From: an uncultured Thalassospira sp.
GTDB lineage: Bacteria > Pseudomonadota > Alphaproteobacteria > Rhodospirillales_A > Thalassospiraceae
Assembly: GCA_946885765.1 (NCBI GenBank)
Contig: CAMPHD010000091.1
Location: 1-10,157 of the forward strand
Reading direction: 5' to 3'
DNA: 10,157 bases
Below, one piece after another: positions 4,545 through 10,157 of this stretch; the first letter of the stretch is position 1; the number at the start of each line of letters is the position of its first letter. Below the pieces are notes generated by a model, which was given only the letters and a program-made list of their open reading frames with translations, had not been told where the DNA came from and ran no database searches. Made by a program: the position numbers and the translations under genes.

Positions 4545-7199
4545 ATGCAGACCGTTAACGATATCCGCACCACGTTTCTGGAATTCTTCCGCAAGAACGG
4601 CCACGAGGTCGTGTCTTCCAGCCCGCTGGTACCGCGTAATGACCCGACCCTGATGTTCACCAACGCAGGGATGGTCCAGTTCAAGAACGTTTTCACCGGC
4701 CAGGAACAGCGCGATTATTCACGCGCAACCACCTCGCAGAAATGCGTGCGCGCCGGTGGCAAGCATAACGACCTTGAAAATGTCGGTCATACCGCCCGTC
4801 ACCACACCTTCTTTGAAATGCTTGGCAACTTTTCGTTCGGCGACTATTTCAAGGAAAATGCGATTGAATTTGCCTGGAACCTGATCACCAAGGAATACGG
4901 CCTCCCGGCGGACAAGCTGCTGGTTACCGTCTATCACACCGATGACGAGGCTCATGGTCTTTGGAAAAAGATTGCCGGTCTTTCCGATGATCGCATCATT
5001 CGCATTCCGACCTCGGATAACTTCTGGTCGATGGGTGATACCGGTCCTTGTGGTCCGTGTTCGGAAATCTTCTTTGACCATGGTGATAAAATCTGGGGTG
5101 GCCCCCCAGGCAGTGCCGACGAAGACGGCGACCGGTTCATCGAAATCTGGAACCTCGTCTTCATGCAGTACGAGCAGATGGCAAATGGCGAACGCGTCAA
5201 TTTGCCAAAGCCGTCGATTGATACCGGCATGGGCCTTGAACGTATTGCCGCCGTCCTTCAGGGCAAGCACGATAACTATGACATCGACCTGATGCGCGCG
5301 CTGATCGAAGCATCGGCGGACGCCACCAGCACCGATCCCGATGGTCCGCATAATGTGTCGCACCGCGTGGTTGCCGACCATCTGCGTTCGACCAGCTTCC
5401 TGATTGCTGATGGTGTTCTGCCGTCCAATGCCGGTCGTGGTAACGTTCTGCGCCGTATCATGCGTCGCGCCATGCGCCATCTGCACATGATCGGCACGCA
5501 GGACCCGGTGATGTATAAACTGGTCCCGGCACTGGTGCGCAAAATGGGTGGTGCCTTCCCGGAACTGGTTCGTGCGCAGGCATTGATCGAAGAAACCTTG
5601 AAGCTTGAAGAGCAGGGCTTTAAAACCATGCTGGACCGCGGTCTCAAGATGCTTGATGACGCGACCGATGGCATGGGCGAGGGCGCGACCCTCTCAGGTG
5701 ATGTTGCCTTCAAGCTTTATGACACCTATGGCTTCCCGCTTGATCTGACGCAGGATGCGCTTAAACCGCGCAAGATCGGCATTGATGAAAGCGGCTTTAC
5801 TTCCGCAATGGAAGAACAGAAAGCCAAGGCCCGTGCCGCATGGTCGGGTTCCGGCGAAGCCGCGACCGAGGAAGTCTGGTTTGACATCAATGATCGCGAT
5901 GGCGCGACCGAATTCCTGGGTTATGAAACCGAAAAAGCCGAAGGCGTTGTCACGGCCCTGATCAAGGATGGTGCGGAAACCAAAACCGCGACCAAGGGCG
6001 ATGAGGTTGCCATTGTTGCCAACCAGACTCCGTTCTTCGGGGAATCCGGTGGTCAACAGGGCGATGCCGGTGTGATCAAAACCGAAAAGGGTGCCGTGAT
6101 TGAAATCACCGATACCCATAAGAAACTTGGTGCGTTGCATGTGCATCTTGGCAAGGTTGTCGAAGGCGATGTTTCGGTTGGCGATGCCGCCGAATTCCGC
6201 GTCGACAATACCCGCCGTTCGTCCTTGCGCGCGAACCATTCGGCGACCCATCTTCTGCATGCGGTCATGCGCAAACATTTGGGCGATCACGTGACCCAGA
6301 AGGGATCGCTGGTTGCCAAGGATCGCCTGCGTTTCGACGTATCGCATCCCAAACCGATCACCGCTGAAGAAGCTGCTGTTATCGAATTCGACGTCAACCG
6401 TCTGATTCGCGAAAACAGCGAAGTCACCACCCGTCTGATGACCCCGGACGAGGCGATTGAGCTTGGTGCGATGGCGCTGTTTGGCGAAAAATACGGCGAT
6501 GAAGTCCGCGTTGTTTCGATGGGCCTGCCCGAAGCAAACGAACATGCCTATTCGCTTGAACTTTGCGGCGGCACGCATGTCAAACGCACCGGCGATATCG
6601 GCATGTTCAAGATCGTATCCGAAGGTGCGGTTTCAAGCGGTGTCCGCCGTATCGAAGCTCTGACCGGTTCGGATGCCGCAAGCTATATGGCGGCCCGCGA
6701 TCAGCTTCTGCAAACCATTTCGGCCGACCTTAAAGCTGTTCCCGAAGATGTTCCGGCACGTGTCAAATCGTTGCAGGAAGAACGCCGCAAACTTGAACGC
6801 GAAGTTTCCGACCTGCGCAAGAAACTGGCAACAGCCGGTTCGGGCGGGGCATCGGGTGCGGATGCGTTCAAGGAAGTCAATGGCGTCAAACTGGCCCTGC
6901 GTGTTCTGGACGGTATCCCGGCCAAGGAACTCAAGGGTATGGTTGATGAATTGCGCGATCAGATGGGATCTGGCGTTGTTGCCCTGATTTCGACCGACGG
7001 CGGCAAGGCATCAATCGTTGTTGGCCTGACCGAAGACCTTGCTGGTAAATTCAGCGCGGTCGATCTGGTCCGCGTCGGTGTCGAAAAGCTCGGCGGCAAA
7101 GGTGGCGGTGGCCGCCCGGATATGGCACAGGGCGGTGGTCCCGATGCCGATCAGGCCGATGCGGCACTTGCCGCGATTGAGGCAACGGTTGCTGGCTGA
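4545..7199 (+). CDS. alaS: Alanyl-tRNA synthetase
   Basis: This 884-residue enzyme attaches alanine to tRNA-Ala and removes mis-charged Ser or Gly. Domains in order: class II catalytic core with [19 protein letters not shown] (63-81, including R69) and [17 protein letters not shown] (86-102), motif 3 GMGLER (228-233), and the tRNA-recognition helical region. The editing domain has zinc-site HSATH (H565, H569) and CGGTH (C674, H678). A coiled coil follows at about 737-763 ([19 protein letters not shown]). The C-Ala domain ends in the glycine-rich [15 protein letters not shown]. All editing ligands are present and the length is normal. GGAGAGAG directly upstream of the ATG is a strong ribosome site. 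recA and alaS are adjacent in many alphaproteobacteria; here about 1.5 kb of small genes separates them. Confidence 0.98.
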   Translation: MQTVNDIRTTFLEFFRKNGHEVVSSSPLVPRNDPTLMFTNAGMVQFKNVFTGQEQRDYSRATTSQKCVRAGGKHNDLENVGHTARHHTFFEMLGNFSFGDYFKENAIEFAWNLITKEYGLPADKLLVTVYHTDDEAHGLWKKIAGLSDDRIIRIPTSDNFWSMGDTGPCGPCSEIFFDHGDKIWGGPPGSADEDGDRFIEIWNLVFMQYEQMANGERVNLPKPSIDTGMGLERIAAVLQGKHDNYDIDLMRALIEASADATSTDPDGPHNVSHRVVADHLRSTSFLIADGVLPSNAGRGNVLRRIMRRAMRHLHMIGTQDPVMYKLVPALVRKMGGAFPELVRAQALIEETLKLEEQGFKTMLDRGLKMLDDATDGMGEGATLSGDVAFKLYDTYGFPLDLTQDALKPRKIGIDESGFTSAMEEQKAKARAAWSGSGEAATEEVWFDINDRDGATEFLGYETEKAEGVVTALIKDGAETKTATKGDEVAIVANQTPFFGESGGQQGDAGVIKTEKGAVIEITDTHKKLGALHVHLGKVVEGDVSVGDAAEFRVDNTRRSSLRANHSATHLLHAVMRKHLGDHVTQKGSLVAKDRLRFDVSHPKPITAEEAAVIEFDVNRLIRENSEVTTRLMTPDEAIELGAMALFGEKYGDEVRVVSMGLPEANEHAYSLELCGGTHVKRTGDIGMFKIVSEGAVSSGVRRIEALTGSDAASYMAARDQLLQTISADLKAVPEDVPARVKSLQEERRKLEREVSDLRKKLATAGSGGASGADAFKEVNGVKLALRVLDGIPAKELKGMVDELRDQMGSGVVALISTDGGKASIVVGLTEDLAGKFSAVDLVRVGVEKLGGKGGGGRPDMAQGGGPDADQADAALAAIEATVAG

Positions 7200-7217
7200 G
7201 CAGTTACAGTGCGAATT

Positions 7218-7248
7218 AAAAAAAGGGCCCCACAAGGGGCCCTTTTTG
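7218..7248. terminator. Bidirectional terminator between convergent alaS and the 120-aa gene
   Basis: A perfect stem of about 12 pairs (AAAAAGGGCCCC at 7220-7231 with GGGGCCCTTTTT at 7236-7247), loop ACAA. T follows on the plus strand and a run of A precedes it (7218-7224), which becomes a T-run on the minus strand. It can therefore stop transcription from alaS and from the leftward gene ending at 7267. Confidence 0.92.
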
Positions 7249-7266
7249 CTGGCGCGGTGATGAGTT

Positions 7267-7629
7267 TCAGCCTTGCAGTATCTGCTTGTTGAGTTGTGCA
7301 AGTTTCTGCTGCTTTTCCTCATCCGTCGCTTCTTCATCTTCGTTTACTGTCAGAAGCTCCTCTGCCGATGTTGGTAGAGTGGATTTGGATGCCTCGTCCT
7401 GCTGGCCGATCAGTTGGGCTTCTGTTCGTGACTTGGCACCTGCATTTGCCGCAAGCGGGTCAAAAGGCAAAGTATCCGATAGCGGTGCTGCTCTGCCTGA
7501 GCTGGCATCGTCTTCTTGCCGTTGGCGCATGAAGGCGATGGTTTCTTCGGGGATCTGTTTGTTCGCAACGTTGATCCCCAGCTTTTGAAACGATGCAACA
7601 TTGAACTGGGACGGATTAATGCTGGTCAT
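7267..7629 (-). CDS. Hypothetical hydrophilic 120-aa protein
   Basis: Not recognised. The preferred start is the ATG at 7629 (MTSINPSQFN) with GGAAAG 6 nt upstream; an upstream TTG at 7671 would add 14 residues but has no ribosome site. The protein has no signal peptide, no membrane segment and no cysteine. The N-terminal third (FNVASFQKLGINVANKQIP then a helix ETIAFMRQRQE) looks ordered. The middle is rich in Ala, Ser, Pro, Asp and probably disordered. The C terminus is strongly acidic (NEDEEATDEE) followed by an amphipathic helix KQQKLAQLNKQI. It lies 93 nt downstream of the EamA transporter on the same strand and ends in the bidirectional terminator. The gene looks real because codon use matches its neighbours, it has a ribosome site and a terminator follows. 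No function is inferred. Confidence 0.7.
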   Translation of the reverse strand: MTSINPSQFNVASFQKLGINVANKQIPEETIAFMRQRQEDDASSGRAAPLSDTLPFDPLAANAGAKSRTEAQLIGQQDEASKSTLPTSAEELLTVNEDEEATDEEKQQKLAQLNKQILQG

Positions 7630-7722
7630 GCAGTGCTTTCCAAAAGTTTTACCCTGAAAAGTTGCAAGCAATAATCAGACCACCCGTTCATCTATGTGCC
7701 GTTGGATTTGATCGTCGTGTGG

Positions 7723-8634
7723 TCATTTCTGTATGGCGGCATTTCTTGCCGGGCTGCGTTTTTCAGTACGCCAGAGCTGCCAGCCAAGATTCATGCCGGT
7801 TGCGGCAATCACAATCGCCACTGCCCCGATGATCTGGGCGGTATCCGGGCGATAGCCGAATGCAATCAGATCAACCAGGATCGCAACGACCGGATAGATG
7901 AAGGACAGCGATCCTTGCAAATGGGTTGGCAGTTTCTGCACCGCGCCATACATCAGCACATACATGATCCCGGTATGAACAATGCCAATCATAACCAGTG
8001 CGCCCCAGCTTGACGGATTATCGGGCAGGTTATCAAGATTGGCAAAGGGGCTGAGCATCAGGATGCCGACACAAACCTGAATGAGTGCGATCAGATGCGG
8101 CGGGGTGCCTTTCAGTTTTTTGGTGATGATGGCGGCAACTGCCCAGAAAAAGGCTGCGACCAATGCCATCGCGATGCCACCGGCATAATTGGTGCCGGTA
8201 AAGCCGCCATCGGGTTTGCCCGATATGATCAGAAGCAGACCGCCAAACGCAATGGCAAGCCATGCGAATTTATTGGCTGTCAGCTTTTCTCCAAACAGCA
8301 ATGCGCCGAACATCACCAGCATAAAGGGCTGGGTATTGTAAACTGCCGTTGAAACCGAAATAGAGGCCATCGAATAGGACTGAAACAGCAGAAACCAGTT
8401 GGTCACGATGGCAACGCCGCCAAGCGCTGCCCAACCTAATGTCCGCAGGTTCAAAAGTTCGCGTAAAAACCCCATGCCAGCGCAAACGAGAAGCAGGGCG
8501 CCAGCCCCGAATACGCATCGCCAGAAAACAACATCAAGGGCGGATTGCCCCGACATGACGACGAACCAGCCAATTGTGCCCAGAATCGTCATGGCTGCGG
8601 TCATTTCGACCGTGCCGCGCAGTTTTTCATCCAT
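7723..8634 (-). CDS. EamA/DMT-family transporter
   Basis: An inner-membrane protein of 303 residues. Two EamA repeats (about 9-138 and 150-283), each with about five hydrophobic helices, make the ten-helix drug/metabolite transporter fold. Typical signatures: FWRCVFGAGALLL (37-49), STAVYNTQPFMLVMFGALLFGEKL (95-118, the end of repeat 1) and LSFIYPVVAILVDLIAFGYRP (243-263, the matching place in repeat 2). The C terminus is basic and cytosolic (RTEKRSPAR). The substrate cannot be read from sequence; family members export amino acids, metabolites or drugs. GGAG about 8 nt upstream of the ATG supports the start. The divergent Lrp/AsnC regulator starting at 8772 probably controls it, which favours an amino-acid or related substrate (inference). 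Confidence 0.9.
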   Translation of the reverse strand: MDEKLRGTVEMTAAMTILGTIGWFVVMSGQSALDVVFWRCVFGAGALLLVCAGMGFLRELLNLRTLGWAALGGVAIVTNWFLLFQSYSMASISVSTAVYNTQPFMLVMFGALLFGEKLTANKFAWLAIAFGGLLLIISGKPDGGFTGTNYAGGIAMALVAAFFWAVAAIITKKLKGTPPHLIALIQVCVGILMLSPFANLDNLPDNPSSWGALVMIGIVHTGIMYVLMYGAVQKLPTHLQGSLSFIYPVVAILVDLIAFGYRPDTAQIIGAVAIVIAATGMNLGWQLWRTEKRSPARNAAIQK

Positions 8635-8706
8635 CGGAATTCTCCGTTAAACTGATTTTATGGATGAAATTTGCGCCTTTTTTCGGCTTTGTTCCATGGC
8701 TTGAGA

Positions 8707-8735
8707 TTGAAAATATCGACTATTTACCTAATTAT
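8707..8735 (+). promoter_or_regulatory. Candidate promoter of the Lrp/AsnC gene
   Basis: TTGAAA (8707-8712), 17 nt, AATTAT (8730-8735), in an AT-rich stretch. Transcription would begin near 8742, which leaves a leader suited to the GTG at 8772 and too short for the ATG codons at 8745 or 8748. The gap of 137 nt to the transporter gene is where the regulator would bind; no clear palindrome was found. Confidence 0.4.
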
Positions 8736-8771
8736 ATAAAGCTGATGATGAATATTTATAGGGAAAATAAA

Positions 8772-9218
8772 GTGATCGATGAAATCGACCAGAAGATACT
8801 GAAAGCCCTGATTGATGATTCGCGTATTTCGCAAAAAGACCTGGCAGCCCGTGTAGGACTGTCATCCCCCGGCGTGGCGGAACGGGTCCGGCGTCTGGAA
8901 GAACGCGGGGTTATTCGGGGTTTCACCATTGATGTAAATCCCGAAGCACTTGGTTATCCGCTGCAGGCGATCGTGCGTATTCGTCCGCTGCCGGGCAAAT
9001 TGCATATCGTTCAGCAGATGATCGAAGAAATTCCCGAATTCGGGGAATGCGACAAGGTCACGGGCGATGATTGTTATATCGCGCGGCTTTATGTCCGCTC
9101 GATGGGGGAGCTTGATACATTGCTGGATCGCATTGTCGACAAAGCGGAAACCAACACATCAATCGTGAAATCGAAGTCGGTTGAACGGCGTATGCCACCG
9201 CCGGTCATGCGTTCCTGA
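8772..9218 (+). CDS. Lrp/AsnC-family transcriptional regulator
   Basis: A 148-residue feast/famine regulator. The N-terminal winged helix-turn-helix covers residues 2-60 (IDEIDQKILKALIDDSRIS, then QKDLAARVGLSSPGVAERVRRLEERGVI with the recognition helix). The RAM/AsnC ligand-binding and oligomerisation domain covers about 63-140, including ECDKVTGDDCYIARLYV where amino-acid effectors bind in the family. The start is taken as GTG 8772 because AGGGA lies 7 nt upstream and IDEIDQKIL is the standard family beginning. ATG 8745 or 8748 would add 8-9 residues with a poor ribosome site. The longer open frame back to 8574 overlaps the transporter and is not coding. It is divergent from the EamA transporter, a common arrangement in which the regulator controls an exporter according to amino-acid level. 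It ends 59 nt from the convergent DUF2254 gene; no terminator was seen. Confidence 0.92.
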   Translation: MIDEIDQKILKALIDDSRISQKDLAARVGLSSPGVAERVRRLEERGVIRGFTIDVNPEALGYPLQAIVRIRPLPGKLHIVQQMIEEIPEFGECDKVTGDDCYIARLYVRSMGELDTLLDRIVDKAETNTSIVKSKSVERRMPPPVMRS

Positions 9219-9277
9219 TCGCAAGCAGCGATGTCGCCGATTGCCTTTTCGCTGGTTCTTATCCGTCAGGTCCGGAT

Positions 9278-10157
9278 TCAGGCTGCCGAATAGTCATCCT
9301 TGGCCTGTTGTTGTCGCAGGACGCGGTTAACTGCCCGTTCGACCGCCTTGCGATCCGTGGTATCGGCAATATCGCGCGCCGCGGCCCGCCCGATCAGGCG
9401 GGCGTGGTCACGCAGGATTTCCTGATGCTCCGGGTGGCGGGCAAGACCCACCAGACTTTCAAGGACCTCTGCCATGGGCAGAAGGACATCGGGTTTTGCA
9501 CTTGCTGACTGGCGGATCTGGTTAAAGGCTGCGGCCAGCATTCCGCCAAAATCCGAAAGATGGGCACATATGCGTTCTTTGCCCTGATCATCCTGCCAAA
9601 GACCCATCGGATAATGGAACGCCATTGCCTGTGGCATGGCTCGTCCCAGTCGATAGATCACAGCGATTGCGGTAAACGGATCATTGATCCCCGGTGAAAG
9701 GGCACGCAAGGCGACCTCGACCAGCTGGCGCAGGGCAAATTCGATATCAAGCATCGCGGTGCGCTGATTGCCGATCATGATCTGTTCGGCGATTTCATCG
9801 TGTATTGCCTCAATTCCGGTACCGGTCCGGTCGTCGTCCTTATTTTTGCCCCGGTTGATTTCGCCGATAATGTCACCGGCAATCACATGCTGCCCGGCGC
9901 GAACGGTAAGTGCGACACCGATATCGTTTCTGATGGCAACGTCAAGCAACCCATTATAATCAATGCCCTGCACATAACCCGATTTTACCGCCGTGATAAC
10001 GCGGTCTGGCCGGATGGAACCGGCATCAGGCAGGGTGCAGCCGTCTTTTGCGGCATGGTCAATCGGACCGCACAGGGTTTCAAGCGAGGATGCAATCGTT
10101 TCGTCCAGATTGCCGCCGACATTGTGAATTACCTGATCGGCCACAATGGACCGGCCC
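9278..10157 (-). CDS. DUF2254 predicted membrane protein (C-terminal part, 5' end outside window)
   Basis: About 293 codons are visible and the frame remains open to the right edge; a GTG at 10144 is internal because in-frame coding (GRSI) continues upstream of it. The family hallmark ALRQLVEVALRALSPGINDPFTA (about 137-159 counted from that GTG) is present. So is the upstream soluble region with SGYVQGIDYNGLLDVA and AGDIIGEI. DUF2254 proteins usually have about 400-450 residues with N-terminal membrane helices; those helices would lie beyond the window. The function of the family is unknown. The C terminus (VNRVLRQQQAKDDYSAA) is hydrophilic. It is convergent with the Lrp gene. Family call is firm. 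Confidence 0.9.
   Translation of the reverse strand, partial: GRSIVADQVIHNVGGNLDETIASSLETLCGPIDHAAKDGCTLPDAGSIRPDRVITAVKSGYVQGIDYNGLLDVAIRNDIGVALTVRAGQHVIAGDIIGEINRGKNKDDDRTGTGIEAIHDEIAEQIMIGNQRTAMLDIEFALRQLVEVALRALSPGINDPFTAIAVIYRLGRAMPQAMAFHYPMGLWQDDQGKERICAHLSDFGGMLAAAFNQIRQSASAKPDVLLPMAEVLESLVGLARHPEHQEILRDHARLIGRAAARDIADTTDRKAVERAVNRVLRQQQAKDDYSAA

Noticed and set aside
5694..6578. Leftward 294-codon open frame inside alaS, and others at 4719-5486 and 5276-5713
   Set aside because: Long antisense frames are common in GC-rich genes with biased codon use. No ribosome site, no recognisable domain, and alaS on the other strand is complete.
7678..7724. GACCAC/GTGGTC inverted repeat around the transporter stop codon
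   Set aside because: Six pairs with a 35-nt loop and overlap of coding sequence; not convincing as a terminator.
8574..8771. N-terminal extension of the Lrp regulator (open frame from 8574)
   Set aside because: It overlaps the start of the divergent transporter gene and the promoter region; the family N terminus begins at IDEIDQKIL after GTG 8772.

Overview
The window looks like chromosomal DNA of a mid-GC alphaproteobacterium. The RecA and AlaS sequences, the GTTC-N7-GTTC type SOS box, the GGAAC-N16-CGTT type stress promoter and the recA/alaS neighbourhood all fit, and the overall look is close to marine Rhodospirillales such as Thalassospira. The genus is an inference from remembered sequence, not a search result.

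Layout. (1) 1-1643 is a nickel locus. A leftward pair of exported proteins, NikK-like (DUF4198) followed by the start of a NikL/CbiL-like protein that runs off the left edge, faces a rightward nikR. A near-perfect NikR-type palindrome (GTATGAAC-N11-GTTCATAC) lies in the 97-nt gap and could govern both directions. The transporter core (NikM/Q/O) would be expected just beyond the left edge. (2) 1644-3060 holds recA with an SOS box, a long leader and a strong terminator. (3) 3061-4365 is a block of very small genes between recA and alaS: an entericidin-like lipoprotein behind an EcfG-type promoter, a DUF1328 membrane peptide, a terminator, a second entericidin-like lipoprotein and a NIPSNAP-family protein. 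It reads as an envelope or general-stress block inserted between two housekeeping genes that are neighbours in many alphaproteobacteria. (4) 4366-7247 is alaS, complete, ending in a bidirectional terminator. (5) 7267-8634 has two leftward genes: an EamA/DMT transporter and, downstream of it, an unrecognised 120-aa hydrophilic protein. (6) 8772-9218 is an Lrp/AsnC regulator divergent from the transporter and probably controlling it. (7) 9278-10157 is the C-terminal part of a leftward DUF2254 membrane protein cut by the right edge.

No RNA genes, insertion sequences, CRISPR arrays or prophage genes were seen. There is no stretch above 300 bases without a gene. The parts most worth a second look are the nickel regulatory node (operator plus a NikR with a histidine-rich tail) and the stress-promoter lipoprotein block between recA and alaS.
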